This document shows, piece after piece, positions 16,405 through 25,300 of a stretch of 64,000 nt of DNA. Position 1 is the first letter of the stretch, and the number at the start of each line of letters is the position of its first letter. The notes below the pieces were generated by a model. That model had not been told where the DNA came from and searched no databases. It worked only from the letters and a program-made list of their open reading frames with translations. Origin of the DNA: a virus; the IMG/VR virus record IMGVR_UViG_3300032605_002499, positions 1 through 64,000 of that record; one strand, 5' to 3'. The translations under genes and the position numbers were made by a program.

Positions 16405-16657
16405 CGTTACTCTTTTGATTATTACGGCGCTCTTGTACCGTCAATTTATCTTTACCTTTAACTGTTTCGTTATATCGCGGATTGCGACACATATTACAAT
16501 CAGGCTGGCCACAGTCCATGGCATGATGTTTAGCGTAACGGTGCGGTTCGTCGATGGGATTACCGTGCGCTTTAGCAATCTTTAATTGTTTCCTAATTGC
16601 GTTCCATACTTTTTGTAAACGCTTGCTATGCTTAAATTTATCTTCGTCTTTACTCAT
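16397..16657 (-). CDS. Small protein with Cys-His cluster
   Basis: An 86-residue basic protein. Near the middle, HRYAKHHAMDCGQPDCNMC holds C-x4-C-x2-C preceded by three histidines, a likely zinc site, followed by RNPRYNE. I chose the ATG at 16657 rather than the in-frame ATG at 16666, because AAAGGA lies at a good distance before it and the overlap with the upstream gene is then only eight bases. It resembles small conserved proteins of marine T4-like phages. Function unknown; a nucleic-acid-binding or structural zinc role is only a guess. Confidence 0.6.
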   Translation of the reverse strand: MSKDEDKFKHSKRLQKVWNAIRKQLKIAKAHGNPIDEPHRYAKHHAMDCGQPDCNMCRNPRYNETVKGKDKLTVQERRNNQKSNDD

Positions 16658-17372
16658 TTTCAACATCCTTTATGTGATAATGTACAAAACCCCATTGTGC
16701 TACTGTATTAATCCTAACTCCTGGATTAGTGTGTTCTAATATTAACTCTTTACTCCAATCATTTGATACAATGGGTATCATATGTTTTTTCATATGAACG
16801 ATAGTAGGACCAGAAGGTAAAGTTACATTCTCTGGCCCTATTAGAATGGCTGCCATTCCATATACTACATCAGTGGTAGGTATTTCGTCGGGAAATTTTA
16901 ATAAAGGTTTATAACTTTCCCAATGTTCAAACATATCACGCACTAATCTAAAAAATTCTTCAGCTGTGTCACTAACTTCCCAATATGTAATAGCATTATA
17001 CACATCAGGCAAATTGTTATTATCGAATATTTTACGATATGTTCTTGCCTTGCCAGGTTGATCATAAAAATCTCTACAACCTTGACTAATAACCACATCA
17101 CGATTAGCAAACAAGTCCCACCAATGATCGATTGGGCTGGCGCACCACATATCTGCTTCCAACTTAATTGTTTTTTTATACGGGCTTGCTTGGTAACATT
17201 GCCAGTCATTGGCAAAGCCACCAAGATTGCCATGCGGTAACATATCTTCTGTTAATATTGTAATATTAACATCGGGATGCCACTGTAAAATACTATCCTT
17301 TAATTTATTGGCGCATTTAACATATACCTCGCCTATCGCCGGAATTAAATATCCTTGTTCAACTAGCAACAA
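16650..17372 (-). CDS. Glycosyltransferase-like protein (GT-A fold)
   Basis: A 240-residue protein with an N-terminal alternating beta/alpha region (NITILTEDMLP) and KTIKLEADMW, where E72-A-D74 sits at the position of a DxD metal motif. Later stretches (ISQGCRDFYD, NAITYWEVSDTAEEFF) follow the pattern of GT8-like transferases that use nucleotide sugars. It overlaps the upstream glycosyltransferase-like gene by 14 bases and the small Cys-His protein by 8. Two such proteins in series suggest successive sugar additions. Acceptor unknown. Confidence 0.5.
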   Translation of the reverse strand: MLLVEQGYLIPAIGEVYVKCANKLKDSILQWHPDVNITILTEDMLPHGNLGGFANDWQCYQASPYKKTIKLEADMWCASPIDHWWDLFANRDVVISQGCRDFYDQPGKARTYRKIFDNNNLPDVYNAITYWEVSDTAEEFFRLVRDMFEHWESYKPLLKFPDEIPTTDVVYGMAAILIGPENVTLPSGPTIVHMKKHMIPIVSNDWSKELILEHTNPGVRINTVAQWGFVHYHIKDVENE

Positions 17373-18153
17373 TGTCTCCTAAATGTTTTTTACCCATAGC
17401 ATGAAAGTCCTGTGACAAAGTTATATAGCGTGGTTTTTGATCACTAGTTAAAAAATCTACACGATATTTGTCTTGTTCTAATTGTGTTAATTTGTGTGCC
17501 GGAGTTACTGACGCAAGTCCCCACGGAATATCTGTATGATTAAGGGTATGCCCATTTACTATACCTAAGGCAATGCTTAACGCAAAATCATTACGATATG
17601 TTGAACGAGCAATACCATATAAATTTCTATAGTGTTGCCAATTATTTTTTATCATAGTCATACAGTCAAAAATCATTTTTGCTTCAGCAGACCTACGAAA
17701 CATCATTATTGTCGCCCACCACATAGGCATATTAAAATTACCGAAGTTGTTAAGTTCACTAAAATTATCTTGGTCAACTATATCATATGCTGTTTTGTGC
17801 GCTATAAAGTTTTCTGGCATTGCTATTACTTTTTTTAATTCATCGCTTGCCACTACATAGTCAGCATCTAATACTAATGTTTGCGACCATGGCGACAAAT
17901 TATAAGCATCAGCTCGATTACCATTATACCAAGTTACATTTTCTTCTTGATCATCAAACTTTCTTGAATGGTTACCCTCGGGCGCAGCTTGTATTACTTG
18001 TTCGAAGAAATAATTATTAGGAACTAATTGATTAGTCACTACCGCAACTGGCAAATTTAAATGTCTGCGTATATTTTTTGCTGACCAATTAGCCATAGCT
18101 AGATAATCTATATGTTCATTATTAAAAGCAAAAATTAATACGCCGGTTGTCAT
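17359..18153 (-). CDS. Glycosyltransferase-like protein with DxD motif
   Basis: A 264-residue protein with the start VLIFAFNNEHIDYLAMANWSA and the strand TLVLDADYV, in which D96-A-D98 is the DxD motif of GT-A transferases. It ends in a basic region with DFHAMGKKH. Order and size resemble the neighbouring 240-residue protein, so the two may be distant paralogues. The gene overlaps its upstream neighbour by four bases. Sugar donor and acceptor are not visible in the sequence. Confidence 0.55.
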   Translation of the reverse strand: MTTGVLIFAFNNEHIDYLAMANWSAKNIRRHLNLPVAVVTNQLVPNNYFFEQVIQAAPEGNHSRKFDDQEENVTWYNGNRADAYNLSPWSQTLVLDADYVVASDELKKVIAMPENFIAHKTAYDIVDQDNFSELNNFGNFNMPMWWATIMMFRRSAEAKMIFDCMTMIKNNWQHYRNLYGIARSTYRNDFALSIALGIVNGHTLNHTDIPWGLASVTPAHKLTQLEQDKYRVDFLTSDQKPRYITLSQDFHAMGKKHLGDIVAS

Positions 18154-18458
18154 CTATTTTTATTAAGTTCGTTGTACTCTAATAACCAAGCATCCATTTG
18201 TTCTCGATATCGTTGTTGTGCCAGCATTTTTAATGCGTGAACATTAACTTTGATTGGATTATCATATAAATCAAGTAACACTACTTCGATTTCTGTTTCG
18301 CAAGATTTTAAAAATACAATCAATTCGGGACTAGCTTTAAACATTCCGCCATTATAAGCAAATATCAATTTACCTTGATATTTTTCTTTGAGAGTTCGTT
18401 TGGCCGCTTCGTGTTCAAAACGGCTACGGCCGTGAGCAACTAATTTGTCAGTATCCAT
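18150..18458 (-). CDS. Conserved hypothetical phage protein
   Basis: A 102-residue protein, first in the glycosyltransferase chain. It contains KLIFAYNGGMFKASPELIVFL, a distinctive stretch, and a C-terminal charged helix. No catalytic motif is evident. It overlaps the next gene by four bases. A sigma70-like promoter (TTTACT, 17 bases, TATAAT) lies directly upstream and would start transcription at the ATG. Function unknown; it may be regulatory or an adaptor for the glycosyltransferases. Confidence 0.6.
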   Translation of the reverse strand: MDTDKLVAHGRSRFEHEAAKRTLKEKYQGKLIFAYNGGMFKASPELIVFLKSCETEIEVVLLDLYDNPIKVNVHALKMLAQQRYREQMDAWLLEYNELNKNR

Positions 18459-18464
18459 ACAGTT

Positions 18465-18493
18465 ATTATACTACAGAAAGGTGTAAAAGTAAA
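18465..18493 (-). promoter_or_regulatory. Possible sigma70 promoter of the glycosyltransferase unit
   Basis: On the minus strand, TTTACT (18493-18488) and a perfect TATAAT (18470-18465) are separated by 17 bases. The start would fall at about 18458, the first base of the ATG. In AT-rich DNA such matches arise by chance, so support is weak. Confidence 0.35.
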
Positions 18494-18510
18494 GGGACCG
18501 AAGTCCCTTT
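18491..18510 (-). terminator. Intrinsic terminator of the leftward tail operon
   Basis: A perfect eight-base-pair stem, AAAGGGAC with GTCCCTTT. Read on the minus strand the loop is TTCG closed by C-G, a very stable tetraloop, and the next bases are ACTTTTAC. It lies 30 bases after the stop codon of the last tail gene and before the glycosyltransferase unit. It is the only convincing terminator of this type that I found in the window. Confidence 0.7.
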
Positions 18511-18540
18511 GGTAAAACTAAAAGTGCCGTTAGGCGAACA

Positions 18541-19488
18541 TTATGCTGCGGTAGAAGCTACTGATGGAGTACCCCAAGTATTTGTCAAATAAGTTGTTTC
18601 TGGTGGGAAATATGTTACTACTGTTGCTCCTGCTGTACCAAAAGTAATACCAGTTGTTGCTGTGCCGCCACTAATTTGTGCTGTTGAACCTGGATTGGTA
18701 TCACCATTATCGTACCATGTTGTTACTAATGTTAACGATGATCCACTAAATGCCGCAGTAACTTGAACATAGTTACTTGAATAAGCTGTACCGCTATCAA
18801 ATTGCTTGTAAATTACAACCGGCGTTGATGTTAATTGAGCAAATCCTGTACCAGTAGTTAAAATAGACGGAGTTCCGGTTCCACCAATTTTTGTAGTTCC
18901 TGTATATGTTACACCATTAATTGTTTTAGCTGCGCCTGTACTTGACAAGTAAATTGTGCCGCAAACAGTATTAACGAAATTGTTCCATTCTGTGTCTGCT
19001 ACTGTACCAGTAGATGTTTTACTAAATTGAATTTTAACAGTAGCGCCAGCATTAAAGAAATAACTTGCCGCTGCCCCACTACTAAATGTAATTGTATCTG
19101 TAAATGTTGCTGTCCAAGCTGCTGAACCAGATCCTTTACCACTTGTTAAACTAGAATTACCTGTCCAACCTGTATATTGACTACCTTGTGTGGACGCATT
19201 ATACTGATTTGTTGTACAATTATTAATATCTGTTTGTACATTTGATAATACAGAAATAACTTGACCTGCTGTAGGATTAGTTCTTGATGTAATTGATGTA
19301 CCTTGATGACTTGCTTCTGAACTAATTGTAGAATTCAAAGAAGCCCATTGAGTAGCTGTAACTGTGCCGGCTGTCGAAACAGTAGTTACTGCTGTTTGGC
19401 CATACAAAGTATTCCATACGGCATTAACACCGGTACTAAAGCCATTAAAATCTGATGCTTGAATTAAGCCGCCGCTTGTATACGTCAT
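18541..19488 (-). CDS. Tail-fibre-like structural protein
   Basis: A 315-residue protein of low-complexity, Thr/Ser/Gly-rich beta sequence, typical of phage fibres. The N-terminus (MTYTSGGLIQASDFNGF) looks like the short attachment segment seen in marine phage fibre and collar proteins. No enzymatic motif is present. It is the last gene of the leftward late block and is followed by the TTCG terminator. A GGGAA ribosome-binding site precedes the ATG. Its exact location on the virion (fibre tip, baseplate spike or neck) is not determinable. Confidence 0.6.
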   Translation of the reverse strand: MTYTSGGLIQASDFNGFSTGVNAVWNTLYGQTAVTTVSTAGTVTATQWASLNSTISSEASHQGTSITSRTNPTAGQVISVLSNVQTDINNCTTNQYNASTQGSQYTGWTGNSSLTSGKGSGSAAWTATFTDTITFSSGAAASYFFNAGATVKIQFSKTSTGTVADTEWNNFVNTVCGTIYLSSTGAAKTINGVTYTGTTKIGGTGTPSILTTGTGFAQLTSTPVVIYKQFDSGTAYSSNYVQVTAAFSGSSLTLVTTWYDNGDTNPGSTAQISGGTATTGITFGTAGATVVTYFPPETTYLTNTWGTPSVASTAA

Positions 19489-19501
19489 TCTTGTTCCCTA
19501 A

Positions 19502-20788
19502 TTATTTGATAGTGACAATAGCTTCAACGGAACCAATGCCGGAATCTAATTTGTCTACGAGTGAGCGGCCGATAACATTAAATGCCGTTGCTTCGCCTGC
19601 TTTAGCAGCTCTTGCCATACCATTACCTGCGGAAACTAAACGGTCACCCTTTTGTACAACACCCGTAACCTGAACTGGTACACGGCCTGTCATAGCAACT
19701 GGAGGATGTGTTATATCGTCACCTGCGCCATTATTCATTAAGTAAGCTGCTTTTGTACTTATCACACCAAATACAGATTCACTTAGTTCTGTATTGGATT
19801 TTGTAATTTCAGCAGATCCGCCAAGCTCAACTACTGTGCCTGGCGCATAAGCTGTATCAGCTTCAAAGCGTTCTGCTACGTCAGCATAGTTAGCTGTAAT
19901 ACCATACGCACCACTGACAATTCCAGTAGCGCCATTAATTGTCATCGCTGTTGATGGAGTTCCTGCTTTATTAACAACAAAATTAATATTGCCGTTGTTA
20001 TCAGAATTAGTTAAATTAACATTTACGCCAGATACACTAACTTTAAAATCACTGTTAGCGCCTACTGCCAATCCTGTGTTATTAAGTACAGTTAATGTGC
20101 CTGTAGTAGATGTATTAGCATCTGTACGCATAAACGAAGTACCAGATACACCATTTAAACTTAATGAGTTAGATGCTGTGCCTTGGAATAAAGGAACTTG
20201 TGAACCAATACTTGTAGCAAGTGTAATACCTGGACGAATTGTTGTAAATCCTGGGATAGCTGTTTGTGGAGTAAAGGAAGCATCTTCAGAAATAAAGCCG
20301 ACGATTGTATTGTTTACATATAATTCTACAACAATGTGTGATGTAGCTGTATTATCAAGGATAGTAGCTGGCAGAGCTCCAGTAATACCTGTAGTTGAAT
20401 TATAAATTGGACCAACTAATAACCATGCGGAACCTGTCCATACATTTAATTGTTGTGCTGTGGAGTTATACCATAAATCGCCAACGGAGTTATTTGTTGG
20501 AGCTGTACCAGATGCTTGTGAGCCGCCTAATGACTTAAAGCCTGTGCCATTATAAACTTGTAGAACACTAGTTGTAGTATCAAACCATAATTGTCCTGTT
20601 AAAGGGGCTGATGGCGGAGTGCTGTTAGCAGCATTTTCTAACAAATGTACGAAATTGTCATCCAGAAATTGACCGTAGCCAGCATAGTTTTTGCCGACTA
20701 AGACTTGTGAACAAGCAGATGAATTGATAGTTCCATCTGGAATGGTACATAAAATATTACCATTTGTTAGATTAATTGTATATGACAT
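19502..20788 (-). CDS. Tail fibre with possible self-cleaving C-terminal domain
   Basis: A 428-residue structural protein. Residues about 60-130 hold two repeats of the type GQLWFDTTTSVLQVYNG and GDLWYNSTAQQLNVWTG, common in fibre proteins. The C-terminal third (YADVAERFEADTAYAPGTVV, then VFGVISTKAAYLMN, then TGRVPVQVTGVVQKGDRLV) resembles the intramolecular chaperone/peptidase G2 type of fibre end, which can release itself by autoproteolysis; that call is from memory of the family. It has its own late promoter and a GGAG ribosome-binding site. It probably contributes to receptor binding. Confidence 0.65.
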   Translation of the reverse strand: MSYTINLTNGNILCTIPDGTINSSACSQVLVGKNYAGYGQFLDDNFVHLLENAANSTPPSAPLTGQLWFDTTTSVLQVYNGTGFKSLGGSQASGTAPTNNSVGDLWYNSTAQQLNVWTGSAWLLVGPIYNSTTGITGALPATILDNTATSHIVVELYVNNTIVGFISEDASFTPQTAIPGFTTIRPGITLATSIGSQVPLFQGTASNSLSLNGVSGTSFMRTDANTSTTGTLTVLNNTGLAVGANSDFKVSVSGVNVNLTNSDNNGNINFVVNKAGTPSTAMTINGATGIVSGAYGITANYADVAERFEADTAYAPGTVVELGGSAEITKSNTELSESVFGVISTKAAYLMNNGAGDDITHPPVAMTGRVPVQVTGVVQKGDRLVSAGNGMARAAKAGEATAFNVIGRSLVDKLDSGIGSVEAIVTIK

Positions 20789-20811
20789 TTAGTTTACTCC
20801 GTCCTTTTTAT

Positions 20812-20819
20812 TATTTATG
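20812..20819 (-). promoter_or_regulatory. Late promoter of the tail fibre gene
   Basis: CATAAATA on the minus strand, seven of eight bases of the T4 late consensus. It gives a leader of about 18 bases that contains GGAG before the ATG at 20788. Confidence 0.6.
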
Positions 20820-20839
20820 GCCATTTAATATATACATAT

Positions 20840-21514
20840 TTATGCTCTTTCAACATAGTTGTATGTAGGAAAATTAGGACTTTTTAATCTATAAAAAATT
20901 TTACTTTTGCCTAATTTTAATGATTTTGCCGCTTCAGTTAGAGAACGATATAAAATTCCTTCTACTATTACTGGGGTTTTTTCGGCAGAATCTGTTATTT
21001 TTGCTCTAGCTTCGAGTGTTTTATTATGATGCTGTTCACCCTTAGCCAACATAGCAATACTTCTCTTTAACCGACTTTCTGATGATTTTGCTTGGTGATT
21101 ATCACCTTTGGATAATGCTGTTAAACTTTGTTTTTCTTTAGTTTTTTCACTAGTTACTTTACCTAAATGAGCAAGTCGATTTTTTTCTCTTGCTTCTGGC
21201 ATTTTTGCTGACGAAACAGCATTAATACATATATTGGTAAGTATTCCGTTAGCATCATAATCTTTACGACCAAACATTAATATATGATCATCTTCGAGTC
21301 GATATGCTAAATTCTCGTCAATAATATTAGTAACCGGATATTCAACAGTTGGTTCTAATCCAAGTCTACGAATTTTAGCAATCTTTGCATCTTTTCGTTT
21401 GTTAATGCCAGCGTCGCGCCCGTTTAAATGATCGTATGCCCGATTACCTTTGCCTTTTCCTACATAAAACGGAAGGCTAGTACGCGGGTCAATTAGATAA
21501 TATATATAATACAT
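20840..21514 (-). CDS. GIY-YIG homing endonuclease with NUMOD repeats
   Basis: A 224-residue free-standing homing endonuclease. The N-terminal GIY-YIG nuclease begins YYIYYLIDPRTSLPFYVGKG, with the two hallmark strands about ten residues apart, and continues to R25 (GNRAYDH) and a later glutamate. DNA-binding modules follow: NUMOD3-like basic helices around residues 115-175 and a C-terminal NUMOD1-like helix-turn-helix (RSLTEAAKSLKLGKSKIFYR). Its ATG comes directly after the stop of the upstream structural gene (TAAATG), so it has been inserted into the tail operon. It probably cuts related phage genomes and spreads by repair. Confidence 0.85.
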   Translation of the reverse strand: MYYIYYLIDPRTSLPFYVGKGKGNRAYDHLNGRDAGINKRKDAKIAKIRRLGLEPTVEYPVTNIIDENLAYRLEDDHILMFGRKDYDANGILTNICINAVSSAKMPEAREKNRLAHLGKVTSEKTKEKQSLTALSKGDNHQAKSSESRLKRSIAMLAKGEQHHNKTLEARAKITDSAEKTPVIVEGILYRSLTEAAKSLKLGKSKIFYRLKSPNFPTYNYVERA

Positions 21515-22123
21515 TTATGCCGCACTTAAATTTGTCAAAGTTTGTATCCGCAAAGTGTAGTCAATTTGAATTTGACGGTTCAAACTTTTCTGGACCGGAT
21601 GGAATATGACATGGGTGATTAAGAACAAATCTGTAGCAGAACCGTTCCAACATTGTAATCCTAGTTCATCAAATACATATTCTCCATTGAAATTGGTGCT
21701 ATTATCAAACGCTTGTTGCCCAGCAGGTTGACCATAATCTAACAAACAAGATACTAAAATGTCTGTATATGGGTTTCCTGAGGTATGCAACACCGTCATA
21801 TTGTTATTAGCGGGGTCTAAGTTTGCGGCTGAATTTTGATCTACTACTTGAGCATAAGTTTCATTGTATAAACTAGCATTTTGCCCAGTTACATTAGGTG
21901 GCAAATATGTGATAACTCCAGTAGGATCAACTGCTGATCCGCCATTTCCAAATGCCATAGTATAAATCCAGCCTGTTGGGGCATTTGAAAGGGTACTAGC
22001 CATAGCAATTGAAATATTTTCGTAATTGATGGCGTTCTTTTTATCTACTAAAACTTCACCGGTGATTGGATCTGTTATTTTGATAAATCCTTCTATCTTT
22101 GCTAAACCTGGTTGAATAATCAT
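21515..22123 (-). CDS. Small virion structural protein
   Basis: A 202-residue protein with an N-terminal module IEGFIKITDPITGEVLVDKK followed by NAINYENISIAMA, and then a beta-rich body ending in IQIDYTLRIQTLTN. I recall this N-terminal module from structural proteins of marine T4-like phages, but its function is not known. Its position between the giant gp7-like protein and the fibre genes suggests a baseplate or fibre-attachment part. The ATG overlaps the stop of the 47-residue gene upstream, which carries a copy of the same module. Confidence 0.6.
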   Translation of the reverse strand: MIIQPGLAKIEGFIKITDPITGEVLVDKKNAINYENISIAMASTLSNAPTGWIYTMAFGNGGSAVDPTGVITYLPPNVTGQNASLYNETYAQVVDQNSAANLDPANNNMTVLHTSGNPYTDILVSCLLDYGQPAGQQAFDNSTNFNGEYVFDELGLQCWNGSATDLFLITHVIFHPVQKSLNRQIQIDYTLRIQTLTNLSAA

Positions 22124-22263
22124 GCTTTCTGCTCCACAAATACTTTGCGAGTTTTTGGGTCAAAAATCTTCACAAAACCATCTACAGTTACTGACCCAGT
22201 ATCATTAGGCCGTTTTTCAGGTTTAACTTGCTCTTGTTGCTGTGTTGGTGTTTTATTTTCCAT
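22120..22263 (-). CDS. 47-residue protein repeating the neighbour's N-terminal module
   Basis: A complete small gene. The protein begins MENKTPTQQQEQVKPEKRP and ends in VDGFVKIFDPKTRKVFVEQK. That last part matches the start of the next protein (IEGFIKITDPITGEVLVDKK) nearly position by position. A late-promoter octamer lies seven bases before the ATG, and the stop overlaps the next ATG (ATGA). It could be a decoy or competitor subunit, a capping piece, or the remnant of a duplicated structural gene. No function is known. Confidence 0.6.
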   Translation of the reverse strand: MENKTPTQQQEQVKPEKRPNDTGSVTVDGFVKIFDPKTRKVFVEQKA

Positions 22264-22270
22264 CGTTCTT

Positions 22271-22278
22271 TATTTATT
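22271..22278 (-). promoter_or_regulatory. Late promoter of the 47-residue gene
   Basis: AATAAATA on the minus strand, seven bases before the ATG. This is the same close spacing as at 4638, 60538 and 63109, and it predicts an almost leaderless mRNA. Confidence 0.5.
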
Positions 22279-22316
22279 ATGATTCGTACCCAGTGTAAAC
22301 CTTATAGATATTTACC

Positions 22317-25300
22317 TTAATTTATACCCCTTAAAAAGAGCGCCGCAGGAGTATTAGTTTCCTGTAAAGGAACCCCATTAGACGGTGTGCCTGCTCCCTG
22401 AGCATACCAAGTTACCCCACGCCGTACTAATATAGTAACCCCTTCGCCGTCTGCTGGCGGAGTTTCAAATGCTACTGTTACAGTATCTGTGTTAGTTATG
22501 CCGTATCCACTAGTTTGTAATTCGCCGCCTAAATAAACTTCTACTGCTTCTATGTTGCTACCCATGCCTGGATCGTACTCGCCATCTGGGCCAGTAGTCG
22601 AATAAAGGGTACTATCGTAAGGGATAGAGCCAGTCCAATCATTAGCATTGTTAAGATTGATATCTGTAACAAACACATTAGTTGTACTATCGCCTAAGAA
22701 ATAATTACTTTGAACATAATTTTGGAATTCTTCTGGCATTAAGTTACCACGGCCCATATCATATACTAATGCGCCAACTGCGTGAGGAGCAGCAGCCGTT
22801 CCAGCTGTGCCACGAAGTAAACTAGAAATAGTATTAGTTGATAAATCAATATCTCGATACATAATGCGCTCGCCATCGATTGTTACTACACCCCAAACAT
22901 TAGCAGCAAAGTTTGGAATAGTTAACGCACCGGCGTCGGCAACATGAATAATATCATCAGTTGATGTTACCGGTTGAGTTACTGATGTAGTTGTAGCAGG
23001 AGTCATACGATATGTTGCTTGAACTCCGCGCATATCTTGGAATATACGGAATTCCATAGTTTCTGGAACTACTGAACTTGTTACATTGGTTACTACTAAC
23101 ACATCAGTAGTTTGTAAAACACGATTGTTTAAATTCAATACATTGCCATCAATAGTATAATCTAAATAAGCAGTTAATGTTTTACCATTCAGTGATACCC
23201 AAGGGCGAGCAATGTCTTTATAAGATTGATATAATACTAAATCATTAACATAAACAACTTCACCTACGGTAGCATCGTATTCGCCAGGATCTGATGATGG
23301 AGCGCCAGGCGGATTATCAAAATCTGTTGAATCAAATGCTTCATAAACAGCTACACCTTCGGTAACAGGACCATAGAAAATTTGAGTTGATAATCTTTGT
23401 TCACGAGTATCATTGAATGTTGTTACTGAAATTAATTGTCCAGCTCGCGGAATGATGCCTGCGCCTGATACAAAAGTTAAAGTTTGAGCAATTGGATCAA
23501 TAATATACTGAGCAGAAATATTTGTTGCTATGTATATTTCTGCGCCAGCAGTTGGAGCTGTATTAAATTGTACATACGCATTACCGCCACTAGTGGTTAT
23601 TGAATAGTTAAACGGCAGAATATAAGTTCCAGCAAGATAAACTAACACATTACCGCTTGGAATAGTTGTAGGATCAACATTAAGTCGTTGTGGGAACTCA
23701 AATGTAGTTGTTGTACCATCGCCTACATAAGGAACGCCTGCGGCACCAATAGCAGTAATACCGCCAACTGTAACTATAGCATTAACAGCATTTGTGTAAG
23801 ATAAACTAAATGCTGGATTCAATGAATATACAAGTTGCCCTGTTGCTGTTACTGTAATTTCTTGAGATACTGGTAAACTCCAACTATAATCAGTAGTTAC
23901 ATCATTGATAGTTGTAGGCTCAATTACTACTAAACTTATAAAGTCAGTTGATGTATATGTTGTTGTAAATTTTAAACGAGTTGTGCTAAATGAATTATAC
24001 GCATAAGTGTAATTGGTATTATTTAAATAATTTCCATTAACAAATATAACAAATTCTTGGATTGCTGGTGTGGTCCCGTCTGCTTGATAGTATGCTACAG
24101 GAACAATAATAGTATTTCCTACATCAGCACCGTTATAAACATTCTTATAAACTTGGTTTCCGCCGCCTAATTCATACACATATATACCTAATTGGTCGCC
24201 GTTAGCTATTAATCTTGAAGATGTATTAATAGTAAAGGTTTGGTTTGGCCAATCAACAGTATAATCTACGCCTTCGGATAAATCGTAACCTTGTGTAGCA
24301 TCAGTAATTTCTATATCAAATGGATATGGGAATAATCCAGCAAAACTTGTAGTTGGACTACTACTGTTGTATATAATTTGTTTTACTGCTTGTGGAAAGC
24401 CATGTCCAAGGCCCTGCCAGTCAGCACCCGGTGTTGTATAAACACGCATATCTAAGGTGTCAAATTCAATGCCTGGCACTAATTCTTCTGGTGCGTGACT
24501 TTCAAATGCGTCAACATACTTGCCGCCATCTACATTGATTGAAGTTGGACGAGTTCCTAAGTACGGATCTAAATAGCTACTTTCAAATATTGTATCTAAT
24601 AAGCCTAAATCGTAAGTTGGTTGACCATTAGGATCGTAAGAAATATTATCAAATGGGTTAATGTCAAAACTTCCGCGGTCATATCCAGTATCTTGCTCAA
24701 ATGTTAATGCTGCTACTTGAACGCCTGGATAATCTATGCCATCAATTAATAACGGTAACGATAAACCAGGATTGTTTACAGTACTAACATAATAACCCAT
24801 TGTGCGATTTACGCCGCTCAACAAGTTAGCATCAACTTTTGTCCATTGTGTTGGATCAAATACAGAATTTGTTACTGATCCACCGGTGCCGTTAGCACTC
24901 CATACTATATTGTCATATCGAACCTGAGTGCCATTTTCATAAGTTGTGTTAGCTTCCCAATCAATAATAGTTGACTGATATTCATAACGGTCATATTTTA
25001 ATGTAACATTAAAGGAACGAACTAATGGATTACCCATTATTGATACTGCTTGTGCTATTTGCCCAACAAACTCTAATGTAGCACTTCCGTTGACTACTGT
25101 TCCTGTTCCAATAGGTTCAATATTTCCTAAATTGCCGCCAGTAACAACTTGATAGATATTATTCCAAGATGTAATAATAGATGCGTTTGAATTTACTGCT
25201 AAATTTGCCACCCATGTAGTTGGATCGCCCGGTAAGCCACCACCACTGATTGTAATAGTAGCATCGGTTGTGTAACCTGATCCAGGATTTACTACGGTAA

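Noticed and set aside
1-18458. A RiPP or non-ribosomal peptide cluster
   Set aside because: Radical SAM and PP-loop enzymes suggest it, but I found no short precursor peptide gene, recognition-element protein, carrier protein or adenylation domain.
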